A stretch of 64,000 nucleotides of DNA from Effrenium voratum (GCA_963377175.1 CAUJNA010002890.1:403501-467500), one strand, 5' to 3'; shown: positions 9,149 to 19,734, counted from the first letter of the stretch. Program-made: numbers and translations. Notes: generated from the letters alone by a model not told the origin.

Positions 9149-9449
9149 GTGGTGGTTGGGACACATTTTTCCCATTTTTGCCTATTGTGGCTTAGTGGTG
9201 GAAATCCAACCACTGAACTGCTAAAATTTGAGAATTATTTTGCTCCCCAAACCCAACGTCCACCAAGGAGCTTTTGGGCTTTGGAAATGGGTACTTACAC
9301 CGTTTCGGAACCAGTGGCCCAGTGGGTTGCTCTTCCAATGGGTGTTCTCCCCAACTTTTTTGGGGGGAAGGGTTTTTTCTTCAAAGTCCAACCAACCACA
9401 CAAGGTGCCTGTTTTTTTGCCATGGCCACTGGGTGGTTTGATTTGTTTC

Positions 9450-9552
9450 TCCTTTTTTGGGAAGGGTTCCCCCTTCAAAGTCGACCAACCGAAAAAGGAG
9501 GTCGTGCCCCTTTTTTCCCATGGAAATCTACTGGGCATCTGAGATTTGTTGG
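9450..9552 (+). repeat. Family N repeat
   Basis: AAAGTCGACCAACCGAAAAAGG through CCCATGGAAATCTACTGGGC. This uninterrupted copy shows the site where element E is inserted at 5,242. Confidence 0.6.
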
Positions 9553-10634
9553 GTGGTTGGAGTTGGTGGGGATGTGGATCTGTCTCTTTTTGGGGTATAT
9601 ACCTGTTTTAATGGTTTTAAATCAAAGCCAGCAGGAACACTGAAGCCAGTTGGGGGGGGTCCTGGAGCACACCCACGTACCGTGTTTCGATTCATGGAAG
9701 CGGGTTCTGGGGGCTTCCCCAAAAAGAAAGTCCACCAAAATCCGATCGTCTTCGATGCTTATTGGAGGGTATCCTTTCAGGAACCCCAGCCAACGAGTTG
9801 AGTCAAGAAGAACCCCCCAAAGCCCCCCAAAGCCCTTTTTGGGCTTGGTGGGGTTTTTTGCTATGCAATCTTCCTCTGGACTTGAGAGTCACTTTTTGGG
9901 TGGCCATGTTAGTGGACCCGCGTTCTTTGGTTGGAGAATCCGCTCGAGGGAAGCGACCAACAAGGCTTCGATCTGTTGGCGAACGGGCCAAAGGCTTCGC
10001 ACCGGTCCATAGCTGGGTCCCTAGGGTCCCTAGCTCCATTTCTGGCCACTCACCCAAGTAACAGCGACAAATTGTTCGGAGCCTTTTTCAGAGGGGATCC
10101 CGTTCCCCTTGTAAATCCACGGGACCCACTCAGGCTTTAAACCACCCGAACTTGTGTGGGCGAAATGGGTTTGCCTCAAACTGGGAATCGGCGATCAGAA
10201 CCCCCCCCCCTCAAATGCGCTTCGGTTTTGTTTTGGTTTCCCTTCAAGCCCGCCCCCCAACAAAAAAGACACACCCAAGTCCGTCCACCCCTTTTGAGGA
10301 AGCCTAAAATCACGGTGCACCTAATATATGCGTGCGTCTCGGACCTAGATGAAGAGGTGCTTTTCCTGTGGCTTCCCTTTAAAACCACAAAACAGGGGTA
10401 CCCCCCACAAAAAAGAGACCTGCATACACAGAATATCCAGTGCTTCCAGTGGAGTGGTCCGTTTCGGGAAAAAACAACAACAACATGGTTTCTCTTGGTT
10501 TCCCTTCAAGCCCCCCCCCCCAACCCAAAAACACCTGTTTCTCGAGGCCTATACAAAACGCGGGTGGCACCGGTGGCGTCGATCCGTGTGTCGTCCGTTT
10601 CGGTCCGTTTTTTTTTTTTTTTTCTCCGACGCAG
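9553..10634. other. Intronic stretch with Q-like repeats
   Basis: Two Q-like pieces (GGCTTCCCTTTAAAACCACA near 10,371 and GGTTTCCCTTCAAGCC near 10,498), C-runs and an 18-base T-run just before a 3' splice site. No exon is recognised. Confidence 0.35.
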
Positions 10635-10754
10635 GTTCTGCATCTCCCCGCTGGCGTCGCGGATCCCTTTGGATGACTTCGAGGCCAAGTACCCCAGCCC
10701 GCTGCCCTTCATAAACAGGGACTGGGCCAAGGACCTCATGACCATTGCGCCTCG
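10635..10754 (+). CDS. Internal exon, unidentified protein
   Basis: Preceded by a pyrimidine-rich tract and GCAG, followed by GTAACT at 10755. It reads FCISPLASRIPLDDFEAKYP and then SPLPFINRDWAKDLMTIAP. Proline-rich and soluble in character. The last 24 bases are repeated 284 bases downstream; joining at the second copy continues PRGPCVVVKSNP and a stop. Family unknown. Confidence 0.5.
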
Positions 10755-11039
10755 GTAACTTCCGTTGACTCGTGGCCACGGCTTTTGTGGGCTATAACAA
10801 TGGCTTTTACCAGATTTACGGGGTACAATGCTCCTTTAAGTATGTTTTTGGGGTGGCTCTAAAGGGAAACCTCAGTAGACACGATATGACGTACATCAAT
10901 TTGCTTTTTTGGGGGTTCATGACCACTCCGCCTTGGCCCAGGGTTCAGTTGCCAGCAATCAGTAAAGAAGTCAATGGGAATCGGTTGAACTGTGGGGTTA
11001 TGCCTTCGACTTCCGGACCTCATGACCATTGCGCCTCGG
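10731..11039 (+). repeat. 25-base direct repeat around a 259-base insert
   Basis: GGACCTCATGACCATTGCGC plus CTCGG occurs at 10731-10755 and again at 11015-11039 without a mismatch. The first copy is the end of an exon and carries the 5' splice site. Confidence 0.85.
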
Positions 11040-11432
11040 GGTCCTTGCGTTGTTGTTAAATCCAATCCCTAAGGGTAGGTTCTTTTCCAGGGTAGGGTTA
11101 TCTGATTTTTGGTGTGTCTTCTTTGGGGTTGCATCTTTTGGGTATGTCCCCTTTGGGGGTTGTATCTGGTTCTTGGGTTTTATGTTTGACTTCTGGGTAT
11201 GTCTCTTTCGGGGTTTGCAACAGGCACGGCTTCTGCGCCTCGGTAGCTTCCAGCGTTGGAATGCTTTCCCCGCATGACTCCCATCCACTGCTCCTCTCTG
11301 GCAGAAAAAATATAACTTGCCCACAGCCGACCTTTTGACCCTTGTCTGAGTCCTTTGGGCACCTGAGAAGACGAGAAAAGCCACAGAGCACACCCGCACC
11401 GCCTGACTGACTCGAACTCGAACGAGCTGAGG

Positions 11433-11560
11433 TGAACCCAATCAGCGCCATCACCTACATCGAGGCGGCTGCGCAGGTCAAGAAGGTGGCGGAGCTGTGC
11501 CACCCCCACGAGATCCACGAGGATGAAGCGCTTGCGCCCCGGAAGAAGCGAAACCCAAAA
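11433..11560 (+). CDS. Exon, unidentified protein
   Basis: Begins after CTGAG and reads VNPISAITYIEAAAQVKKVA, then ELCHPHEIHEDEALAPRKKR. An amphipathic helix is followed by a charged tail. From about 11,575 the sequence resembles family I (GTTTATGGACTTGATCGTGG), so the exon end near 11,560 is estimated. It may belong to the gene ending at 12,824. Confidence 0.5.
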
Positions 11561-11671
11561 AATGAGGAGAAGTCAAGTCCGGAGTTTATGGACTTGATCG
11601 TGGACCTTTTTGGGGTCTGGACCATTTTAGGGGTAACTAACAAAACGTGATTAGAGAGAGACGAACGCTAC

Positions 11672-12341
11672 ATGGGTGCCTCGCCCATTTTTTTTGAGGC
11701 TACCCCTTTTGTATGTTTTTGCTGGTCTTTGAAGGGAAACAAACAGGAAACTAATTTTGGAGGTTCCCATATTTTGCCACAAGCACACAAGTTCTGCAAG
11801 TTTGTCCAACGAATCTTCTGCACACCGTGTCCGTTTGCCAGCTGGACAAGGTTCACCCACCAGGAAACCACAGGTTTTAGCCCATGTTTACATCATTTGC
11901 CAGGGTTCCATGTTGAATGCCTATTTTTGACCCACGGCCATATGTGACACGGTCAAATGGGGCGCACAAAAGTCGGCTTCGGTTTTGCCTTTGGTTTGAA
12001 AGGAAGGCGAAAAGGGTACCAACCCCCAGGCCCCCAGGAAGCCCCTCCAAAAGTGATGAAACTCACTAACCAGGGACACCCCCCAAATTAATAAGCAGGG
12101 ATCTTCGTTGCCAACTTAGTAGGTGGTAATTCTGGTAAGGGACGGACCAACCAATTACATCTTTCCGGGGGTTTCTTGGGTAAGGGGACCAACCAACCAG
12201 TTACCCTTCCTATAACCGGGGTTCTATCTCAATTTTTGACCTGCAACCAGTTCCTCTTTCATCTTGGGGGTTTCTTGGGGTTATACCGGGACCAGCCAGC
12301 CAGTTCGCCTGGTTCTATCCTTGGCAACGAACATCCAAAGG
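11672..12341. repeat. Q, M and L fragments
   Basis: A Q-like piece (TTTTTTTTGAGGCTACCCCT), an M right half (GACCCACGGCCATATGTG at about 11,928) and L-type ends (TTGGCAACGAACATCCAAAG at 12,321). No exon. Confidence 0.45.
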
Positions 12342-12395
12342 GCGATGCGAGCCGCGTGCGTTTGCGGCACACCCGCACGCATTTCCAGAACCTCG
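12342..12395 (+). CDS. Small internal exon
   Basis: Starts directly after an L-type right end and stops at GTACCC. The frame AMRAACVCGTPARISRTS joins in phase with the terminal exon at 12,756; the other open frame (RVRLRHTRTHF) would meet a stop after splicing. That phase match is the reason for the frame choice. Confidence 0.4.
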
Positions 12396-12755
12396 GTACC
12401 CGCGGCCCAGAAGACCCCAAGGGGAAAATCGCGAGACCCGACCTTTTTTTTGGGTTTTGGCGGGGGGAGGCGGGGGTTTGGGGGGAGGCGGGAGGGTTTC
12501 CAGGTTTTCTTGGTGGTTCCCGGCGGTTCGGTTCCTCAGACTTTTAAGCTTTTGGTTGTGGTTGGTTCGCCATTTCGCCCGCGAAAAGTGTTCAACTTTT
12601 GGCATGGAGTCTGAGGGCCCAGTTCTGTGGGAAGCCCAAGTGGTCTGCACATGTTAGTACCTGGACCCCCCTGGTTCGACCCCCTTTTGCCGCCAACGTG
12701 TACTTGTTATGGGTGTTCTGGCAGAAAAATGGGGTCGACATTGCCCTGCCTGTAG

Positions 12756-12824
12756 GAAGTGAATGGTGAGCTGGACACGGACGGCGAGACCGAGTCCAGC
12801 GAATCAAGTGACGCAGCTTGCTGA
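12756..12824 (+). CDS. Terminal exon with acidic serine-rich tail
   Basis: Opens after CCTGTAG|G and codes 22 residues, EVNGELDTDGETESSESSDA then AC, followed by TGA. Alternating acidic and serine residues look like casein-kinase-2 targets in a disordered C-terminus. This is a well-bounded gene end. Confidence 0.6.
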   Translation, partial: EVNGELDTDGETESSESSDAAC

Positions 12825-12946
12825 GGATTCCTCCCGCGGACTGGCCCGCGACTCGCCTGGGAGTTGGGTGATTTTTTCTAAAACTCCCGGACCAGTTGCG
12901 ACCTGTTTGCAACCTTTTTTGGGGGGCAAACCCCCAAAAAAAGGGG

Positions 12947-13025
12947 TACGTGGAGTCTCCATGACCCTCATGACCCAATTTGTTGGGGTCATTGACCTTT
13001 TTTAAAGGGTCATGGAGACTCCAGG
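12947..13025. mobile_element. Family B element
   Basis: TGGAGTCTCCATGACCC and GGGTCATGGAGACTCCAGG form a 79-base near-palindrome. Confidence 0.75.
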
Positions 13026-13189
13026 CAGACTACCAACAACAAGAGTGCAACATCAATTTGTCTCCCATGGAAATCTGGGGGTTGGAGTTGCTACCCTTTG
13101 TGACTTGCTTTCGAAGGAAAACCAAAAGGAAGACAGCCGCCATTTTCGGGGAGTCCCCGGCATTGTGATGCATAGGTGAACTCTGAGAC

Positions 13190-13480
13190 TCGGAAATTTA
13201 TCACTACTGGACGTTTTTGTTTCTTCTTCTTTTTCTAGGGGACCCCCAATTAATAAACTGGGGTTGATTAATAGGTGATTACAAGGGCCATTCGCATGGT
13301 GTGTCCCCTAGATTTTTGAGAGTACACTGAGCCCAAATGGCCATGGCTCAAAATCCGAATCGTACTCAGTGAACATCCGATTAAATCCCCACCAAAAATC
13401 GGTTCTAAAATGGGTGGTGCACCGAATCCCTCAAAATGGGATCCCAAAACGGTTTTGACAACCACAGCCATATGTGTTTT
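13190..13480 (-). mobile_element. D fragment and long-form family M element
   Basis: A D core (TATCACTACTGGACG) is followed by an M element at 13,322-13,475 between GGCCATGGCTCAAAA and TTTTGACAACCACAGCCATA. It is the reverse of the form at 44.75 kb. Confidence 0.6.
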
Positions 13481-13961
13481 TTTTCTAGGGGACCTCAGCA
13501 ACATGACTTGGACTCGGATAAATTTGTGTCGTTACTTATTTTGCAGGTTCACCTTTCCTGGACCAAGGTTCAGCACTTCACTTGAGTTAATGGACTTTAG
13601 ATAGTTTTTGGGTTTGGACCTGTTACAAGTGGCATACAAAGAGCTTCCTGGAGTCCTGGAGATTCATTCTCCATGAAATTCCTGGTAGTTCTCGTCTTTA
13701 ACTTGCATTTCCTAAATATCGATGCTTTTTCGTGAAGTTGCCAAAAACTGCTAAAACTCATATGTTCGTGAGATTGCAGAATTGGTCCCTTTCGCAAAAC
13801 TCCTAGAAACCATTTAGAACGTCCAACACACCCAAAACTACCAGGAAACCAAAACGCCTGGAAAAAGGCCGGAGAATGAATCTTCAGGTTGGTTATTTGT
13901 TTGTTGCCATCCGCTCAGTTGTGAGGCAACCCATTTTGGGGACACCTTTTGCGCTCAGGAG

Positions 13962-14035
13962 CGAAGACACGGCTCGCATGGGAGCCCTCCGGCAGTCCGG
14001 GCTGCGTGGAGTTTCAGCGCCGGCACGGTGTGCCG
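13962..14035 (+). CDS. Possible GC-rich exon
   Basis: Between GCTCAG and GTGTGCC lies an open GC-rich stretch (SEDTARMGALRQSGLRGVSA). Borders fit a short exon, but other frames are open as well. Confidence 0.3.
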
Positions 14036-14104
14036 GGTGCGTAGTTCCTCGGGGGCCGTTGGTTTTTTCTCCCTGGACCCAAGCCATTTTATCAGCCACG
14101 TCCT

Positions 14105-14240
14105 CAAAATCCGAGTAGATGAAGGATAGTAAGGGATAGTCCCATATATACAGGTAGATATTTGTAGGTGCGGCCTTTCTTTATTTCACATGGTTTTTGG
14201 GAAGACCATTTGAATTATCAGGTTTTCAACCATGAGTCAG
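14105..14240 (+). mobile_element. Family S element
   Basis: TCAAAATCCGAGTAGATGAA at the left and GGTTTTCAACCATGAGTCA at the right; the full family is better seen at 26.1 kb. Confidence 0.6.
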
Positions 14241-14449
14241 GTATGCGAACTCCCGGCAAGAAGTTTTAAACTTTTTGCGCAGAGGGCGTAAACGCCACCC
14301 TCTGAGCCAGTGGATTGCTTCATGTCAATGCAGCGGAAAAATGCTCGCTCGCTCAGGACACACTCTGTGCGTGCCTTGCCGTGGGTCCCCCAAAGTGGCC
14401 CAGAATGACCAGGATCTCCATTATGGCTTGCTTTTTCGGAGTTGGTATC
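14241..14449. other. Segment open in several frames
   Basis: The plus frames and a minus frame (ECVLSERAFFRCIDMKQSTG) are all open for about 60 codons. I cannot decide strand or reality. Confidence 0.2.
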
Positions 14450-14814
14450 CACCAAAATAGAGGGAAACCACCATTTGCAAGGCAATGTTCAGGTGTATGT
14501 AAGGATCCCTATTGTTTGGTGGTTTTACTGCAAAACCAACAGAAAGAAACGCCAATTGGGCGGGGCCCGATTCCTAAAGAAAGACGCCCCTGTTTGTCAC
14601 TTAGCCAATCCATCCTCGGGTGCTTTGGGCCGCTGGTTTTATTTTGTTTGGTGGCTTTTTTAAGGGGCATCTGGATGTTGGGCATGGGAAACCGATGGAA
14701 AACCAATTGCAGTTTTTTGTTTTTACCCCTTGTTTTGGCACATATCACTCGGGAACCACATTGGCCACGGGTGGGTGGACAATGGGGGACATACACAAAG
14801 TCACACTTAATCAG

Positions 14815-14925
14815 AGCTCCTTAAAAGATACATTTTGCCCATTTGAAACATGGCTTTTTCCACCAAAATGAAGGGAAACCACCATTTACAAGTTGCAATG
14901 TTCAGGTGTATGTAAGGATCCCTGT
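14815..14925 (+). repeat. Family O repeat
   Basis: GCTCCTTAAAAGATACATTT to GTGTATGTAAGGATCC. A close copy lies at 19,464-19,573 and a 3' part at 14,450-14,512. The ends are not inverted repeats. Confidence 0.75.
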
Positions 14926-15290
14926 TAATTTCGATGCCTACTCGTACCATGGGTCTGACGTTTGGGTCAAAGTCTGTCGTGCCCCCGAGCCAAGCGTTTC
15001 CACGGCACGGTAGCGGGGTTTACCCCGGGACCGCCGGGGTGCAAAGTTTGTAGCTGAACGGCAAGCAACTGTGATTAGATGATCCATTGATTTAATGGCC
15101 TGAATCCCAGGGCTTACTGTAATTCGCCCGTGTGCGTCTCCTTAGCCCTGAAACGAAACAACTTGAGAGTCGCAGGTTTAAGTATGGATCGAGCGGTCGA
15201 GTCGGGAGTCAGGAGTCAAACCTGGGCTTGTAAAAAGCCCGGAGGGTTCCAGGGATAGACACTTCTATGTACGCTTAAGCCTATTTTTTT
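14926..15290. other. Unassigned stretch
   Basis: Moderately GC-rich, with short inverted repeats (CGGGGTTTACCCCGGG). I see no exon and no known RNA gene. Confidence 0.3.
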
Positions 15291-15291
15291 T

Positions 15292-15440
15292 CTGTGGTTT
15301 GTATAGGGAATCCCTCACTACTGGACATACCTGGAGTCTCCATGACCCTTTAAAATGGGTCAATGACCCCAATATTTTGGGTCAAGGGTCATGGAGGCTC
15401 CAGGTATGTAGTTTTCCCCATGGAACTTAAGCAAATGAAA
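15292..15440 (+). mobile_element. Family D element with nested B
   Basis: The D core GGGAATCCCTCACTACTGGA and D right end ACTTAAGCAAATG are split by a B palindrome at 15330-15404, flanked by TA. Other D copies are uninterrupted at this point, giving the order of insertion. Confidence 0.75.
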
Positions 15441-15745
15441 AGACAGAGAAATCAACCCGAGTCTGCCAGAGGGCTTCGAGAAAGCCCTTCGAGACGTATC
15501 GTTAGAGGGTATAGAGATCTCTTGATACCATGTTGAATATCAATAGTGAATCCGTTTCATGTGTTTTTTGTTTTCTGTAGTTGTTTTTCTTCTTCTGATA
15601 TATAAAGATATATGTATGTTCCGTTTCGTGAGAACTTTGAAGCAGTTGACGGTTTTAAGAGTTCTGCCTGCGGTATCAGGTGGCCCTTCGGTGTTTTGGA
15701 TGATGAAACAACCTCGACGCCACCTGACACCTGGGTTGGGTTCGT

Positions 15746-15883
15746 GTTGACCCCACATTAATCAACCAACCTGTTGATTAATATGGGGGTGTCCATGTCT
15801 GGTTTTAGTGGGGAATCATACGAATTTTGGAGGGACACCCCCGATTCATAAACTGGGATTGATTCATATGGGGTCAACATTAC
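15746..15883 (+). mobile_element. Family G element
   Basis: GTGTTGACCCCACATTAATC and GATTCATATGGGGTCAACAT at the ends; the second subterminal palindrome GGGGGTGTCC/GGACACCCCC is intact. Confidence 0.8.
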
Positions 15884-15884
15884 C

Positions 15885-16700
15885 TAAGGTCCAAACCACG
15901 AATCCAAATCACCAATTGGGGGCAAGCTGAGTGAGGTTTTGCTTCGAACAATTCCTTTCGCGCATCGTTCGCTTATCGGGCTCGCAGGTCGATCTTTGGA
16001 ATAACTGACATGTCTCATCAAAGAGTCCCATGCGTGAAGCTCAGACGCCAGATGCCGATACTAATACATGCATTGCTATGGTTGGCGTCCAGTCCCTTGG
16101 ACTTTCAGTGCTGTTTAGCTGGTTAAGTGGTTGGGTTTCCGAATTTCACCCACAACTAAACTTTTGGCAGGGGATCAGAAAACGGACAGCCCAGTTGACC
16201 ATTCTCCAAATTTTCTAGGGTGAGACATTGTCGTCCCATCTCCTGCAGCAGGGATAGTTCTGAACCTCAACCCGAAGAACGCACGCGCAGCAGAAACAGA
16301 TGCTGAGTCGAAATGATTAACATTTTCCTTAGCTGGCTGGATTCTTAGCTATGTCTTCAGATCCAGGAATACGTAGCGGAATTCAACATGATGACCACTA
16401 AAAGAAGGGCGTCCTCGAAAAGGACATACCACTTTCAGGAACAATCCATGCAAGTTTAGACTTCTCCGGTTTGCCTTTGAAAGGCAAATTATTTCCCGAG
16501 AGCTTCGGGGTTAAACGAGCGATGTCTCCCAGACTTTTCCGTGAAAGTCCTTTACTTTGTGTCTTCCTCAATTCTTTGAGAATCATAGCTTTGGTGCACG
16601 TTGCTTGGATGTCAGGACTTTAACTTTTGCCAACTGGGTTTTCCATTAAGCCGCTCAAAGTTAGTCGCTTTTAGCAGGGGAGCAGAAAGCGAGTGATTTC
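15885..16700. repeat. R, T and U repeats
   Basis: R fragment at 15,885-15,935, T copy at 16,087-16,210 (to GCAGGGGATCAGAAAACGGA), U copy at 16,597-16,698. The 16,211-16,596 part has no recognised exon. Confidence 0.55.
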
Positions 16701-17060
16701 GGCTCGGCTCAGGGTCCTGATGGCATTTGGTGCCTCAAAGAGGTCCCTTTGACACCCCCTAAACAATTCCGGGTGTGACCGGGTTCTGCATACCAACCCT
16801 CACCCGGACACGTGGCGCGCTGGCGCGCCTGCGAGTCCCGCGAGTCCCGCGACTCCGCGCGTCCGGATGGCTTCCGATGGATAGCCCGGAGGCTGTCTCC
16901 TGAGCCTTGAAAAAGGGGGTCCCTTACTCCAAAAAGGTACTCCGCGAGAGTGGATTCCGCGAGAGTTGTTTTTCTTTGTTTGGGTTTCGGGTTCCCAACA
17001 AACTTATTCCAAAAAGAAGGAGATCCTTTTTTCCTATGGAAATCCACTGGGCATCTGAGT
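16701..17060. other. GC-rich island and family N repeat
   Basis: 16,790-16,870 is GC-rich with near-repeats of GCGAGTCCCGC. An N copy follows at 16,975-17,060, ending CACTGGGCATCTGAG. Confidence 0.4.
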
Positions 17061-17099
17061 AAAGGGGTGATCGATTCGGTACGGGTTATAATCCACGGA

Positions 17100-17210
17100 A
17101 AGGAGACTTGTACCTCACGTAAGTGGTGAGTGAACCATAGCTTTTCTGGGTGATAACCATGCTTATTAAATATTGTTTACCCACTTACTAAGTACCATGC
17201 CCCTTTAAGT
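17100..17210. mobile_element. Family C element, degenerate
   Basis: GTAAGTGGTGAGTGAACCAT pairs loosely with TTACCCACTTACTAAGTACC. Confidence 0.5.
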
Positions 17211-17414
17211 AGGGGACACGACCCCATTTTCTTACGGTCATGCTAATAAACAAGGGTGCCCTTTTCAATTTGTTCGCATGGCATTTCTGTTGCTTCTTAT
17301 CGACGGGGGGGGGGGGGCAAAAGGCAAAAGGGTTGTTTGTGCTAGTTTTCACCAGGTTCCTCCGAATCCACCAAAATGGTCGAGGAAAAAGGCAGCCTAA
17401 AGCCGAGTGGGAAT

Positions 17415-17522
17415 ATGCGTGTCTTTTTTGAGGCATTCCCTGCTTGCTGGTTTGTAACGGAAACCAAGCGGAAAGCCGAGGCCTTTTGGTTTTTGCCGGG
17501 TCCCCTAGAAAAAGACACGCCC
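17415..17522 (+). mobile_element. Family Q element
   Basis: GCGTGTCTTTTTTGAGG and CCTAGAAAAAGACACGC are clear inverted ends, with GGTTTGTAACGGAAACC inside. Confidence 0.75.
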
Positions 17523-17576
17523 ACATCGAATCCGCAAAGTCGGCGAACTGTACACTGTGGCTCCCCTCAAACCACC

Positions 17577-17668
17577 AGGGCTCTGGTACCCTTAGTTGGT
17601 GGTTTGGACCAGTTCCTTGTGAAGCCAAATGGGGAAGGCACCCCTAACATCCAAACCACCAAACCAAA
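17577..17668. mobile_element. Family R element
   Basis: TTAGTTGGTGGTTTGGACC pairs with AACATCCAAACCACCAAA; the best-defined R copy. Confidence 0.7.
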
Positions 17669-17758
17669 GCACGGATGAGGGGTGAAGGGCTCGACTTTCG
17701 ACATGGGTGCAAAATACAAGCGGTTGAAGCCCGGGCTTTCGCAAATTGGACAGTGTAT

Positions 17759-17860
17759 CTTGGCGGTTCCCAGCCGTCCGGTTCCTTGGTTTCTAGGTTT
17801 TCAGGGTTGAGTGTGAACCCACTAAAAGTTAAACTTGTTAACAGGAGACCTTAGGACAGC
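17759..17860 (+). repeat. Family T repeat
   Basis: TTGGCGGTTCCCAGCCGTCC through CACTAAAAGTTAAACTTGTT to ACAGCCCAG. Confidence 0.7.
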
Positions 17861-18049
17861 CCAGGTATTTCACGATTCGATTGGTTGATGTATGTCCGAG
17901 ATGCCCGTTTCCGAACTCGATGACCTCTTGATCAGAGGAGTCGACGTTTTGGTGGAGAGAAGTTCAGATGGTGGGCGTCCTGGTACCCTAAGAGCTCACC
18001 TCCCTTCAAGTTGAAGTCTGTCACTGACACGTGTATGTATGATCTACAT

Positions 18050-18178
18050 GTATATAATGACATGTATATACATACATGGTAGTTACTCTTATGTACTATA
18101 AACAGAAATATATATATATATATATACACATTCATTATATGTATAGATACATTGCATATATATATATATATCGATATA
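18050..18178. repeat. AT microsatellite
   Basis: ATATAC and TATATA tracts directly upstream of an exon. No gene is seen. Confidence 0.9.
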
Positions 18179-18202
18179 ACTCCAATACACAAATCTGTAC
18201 AG

Positions 18203-18336
18203 AAATCACACGTTACAGTCTGCTGCCTCGCCAAAAGCACCTCTTGTTGGGAGGCTTTGGAGCAGCCTTGCCTTGAAGCTGGAGCATGCGAGGACGGGTC
18301 TTCTGTTTGGTTTGACACACGCCCGGGGTCTCCAAC
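18203..18336 (+). CDS. Cysteine-rich exon
   Basis: After TGTACAG the frame reads KSHVTVCCLAKSTSCWEALE and then QPCLEAGACEDGSSVWFDTR. Five cysteines suggest a disulphide-bonded or metal-binding module. It ends in phase 2 at a consensus 5' splice site GTGAGT (18337). The exon edge and splice site are themselves part of a tandem duplication that runs into the intron. Family unknown. Confidence 0.55.
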
Positions 18337-18545
18337 GTGAGTATGGGTTGAATATGGGTTGAATATGGGTGTCTCTCCAAAACAATTTTAGATTTAAGGG
18401 TTGAATATGGGTGTGTTTGTTTTGAGGGTGCACCCATGGGTCCCCAACAGGATTTTAGATTTAAGGGTTGAATATGGGTGTGCTTTTTTTAGGGGTCTCC
18501 AACGTGATTGTAGGTTTAAGGGTTGAAGATGGGTGTGTCTCTTTT
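18326..18545 (+). repeat. Tandem repeat starting at an exon edge
   Basis: Three to four diverged units of about 55-70 bases share GGGGTCTCCAACGTGA and GGGTTGAATATGGGTGT. The first unit is the exon end plus its splice site; the last (18,493) carries GTGATT instead of GTGAGT. Confidence 0.7.
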
Positions 18546-18634
18546 TGAGGGTAATTCATGTTTTGTGGTTTGAAAGGAAAGCAAAAAATAAACCATCATT
18601 TTAGTGGGTTTCCTAAAACATGACACACCCATAT
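18529..18634 (+). mobile_element. Family Q element
   Basis: GATGGGTGTGTCTCTTTTTG at the left and AACATGACACACCCATATC at the right, with GTTTTGTGGTTTGAAAGG inside. Confidence 0.75.
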
Positions 18635-18940
18635 CATACGTAGCAGAATCTGAACATCTGATATTTAAGATTATTTACGGGTTGACTGCTCAGTTGCCCA
18701 AAGCGAATCGACCTGAAATTCCATTTTGGCTTCAGTTGTCAAGGTCCCCAAAGGTGAAACACCTTGAGGCAACAAAAGCAATCTGCCTGGAGTCTCCATG
18801 ACCCTTGAAAAATGGTTGGTCCTTGCCCAAAATAATGGCGTCATTGACGCATTGTTTTTCAGGGTCATGGAGACTCCAGGTGGTTTATACCGGGCTTCAC
18901 CCAGCTTGTTGGGTCAAACTCCGCTTTTGGGTCATTCTGA
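18635..18940 (+). CDS. Interrupted terminal exon (18635-18785, 18883-18940)
   Basis: Removing a B element with one TG joins LEATKAI and WFIPGFTQLVG in the same frame, ending GSNSAFGSF and TGA at 18938. The left piece reads ESEHLIFKIIYGLTAQLP and IPFWLQLSRSPKVKHLE, a mixed hydrophobic and basic pattern typical of real protein. Without removal, B-derived residues and stops follow. It directly follows the Q element, so the true 5' border is uncertain. Family unknown. Confidence 0.6.
18786..18880 (+). mobile_element. Family B element inside a coding frame
   Basis: CCTGGAGTCTCCATGACCC and GGGTCATGGAGACTCCAGG, with TG on both sides. Confidence 0.85.
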
Positions 18941-19139
18941 GCTTCCTTTTGGTGTGATTCGCCTGGCTCATTTTCGCAGCATGCGGACGGCATCATCGAG
19001 CTGAAGGTATCCTTTTGATCTTCCGTTAAATGCTCCCCTACAAAACGGAAGGAACCCTAAAGTGGGGGTCTAATTCCCATGTTAGTTTCCTCGGGTGTGG
19101 TTGTTGGGGGTTCCTTCCGTTGATTTGTGGAGCATCGAT

Positions 19140-19374
19140 CAATCACTCACTTCCTGAGTTGGACTTGATCGTCACTTCATGGGATTGGACCATTTGAGTG
19201 GCAAACCAAGAGTGTTGGATACTTTCTGGGCCAATCCACTGAGGAATCTAGGGGTACCTTCCCCATTCTTTCCAGGGATCCTTCCTTTCAGGAAACCATC
19301 AAAAACCCTGGGGAAACGGATCCGGTTTTTGAAAAGAACGATGGTTGAAAATAATGGGGAATCAACCCCTAGAT
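19140..19374 (+). mobile_element. Family I repeat with nested P element
   Basis: I copy from CTCACTTCCTGAGTTGG to GGCCAATCCACTGAGGAA, truncated by a P element at 19,246-19,374 (CTAGGGGTACC and AACCCCTAG) with AT on both sides. Confidence 0.7.
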
Positions 19375-19463
19375 AACTGGCCATGTGTAATCTTTATGGC
19401 TACTTGGATGTTCGTTGCCAAGTTAGTAGGTTAGCCATCGGGGTAGCCCACTCATAAGCAGGG

Positions 19464-19573
19464 CTCCTCAAAAGATACATTTTGCCCTTTTGAAACATGT
19501 TGCTTTTTCCACCAAAATAAAGGGAAACCACCATTTACAAGGTGCAACGTTCAGGTGTTTCTCATGTAAGGAT
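19464..19573 (+). repeat. Family O repeat
   Basis: Close copy of 14,815-14,925, ending GTAAGGATC just before a 3' splice site. Confidence 0.75.
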
Positions 19574-19576
19574 CAG

Positions 19577-19646
19577 CTCGAGGATGAGGGCGCGGAGGGC
19601 CTCCTCTACGATGCCGCCGGAAGCCAAGCCCGAGCCGGGCAAAAGG
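19577..19646 (+). CDS. Short acidic exon
   Basis: After GGATCAG the frame reads LEDEGAEGLLYDAAGSQARA. It is compact, GC-rich and unlike its AT-richer flanks. The 3' end is not fixed. The phase does not fit a direct splice from 18,336, so it may be another gene or need a further exon. Confidence 0.4.
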
Positions 19647-19734
19647 GCAAAAGGTGGAAGTGCCTGGAAATCCACACCTTCCATCTGGCAAAATGAATAG
19701 GTTTTATGTTCCCCCGTTTTTGTTCTCCTTCTTT

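Noticed and set aside
15070..15115. C/D snoRNA-like boxes (GTGATTA and CTGA)
   Set aside because: Box C is imperfect and no terminal stem or partner boxes are visible.
18713..18732. Possible relic of the dinoflagellate spliced leader (CCATTTTGGCT)
   Set aside because: Only 11 bases match, the ending differs, and the stretch reads as part of a coding frame (IPFWLQL).
19246..19374. P element as another frame-restoring insertion
   Set aside because: The frame does stay open, but the left flank is the end of an I repeat, so it is not evidence of coding.
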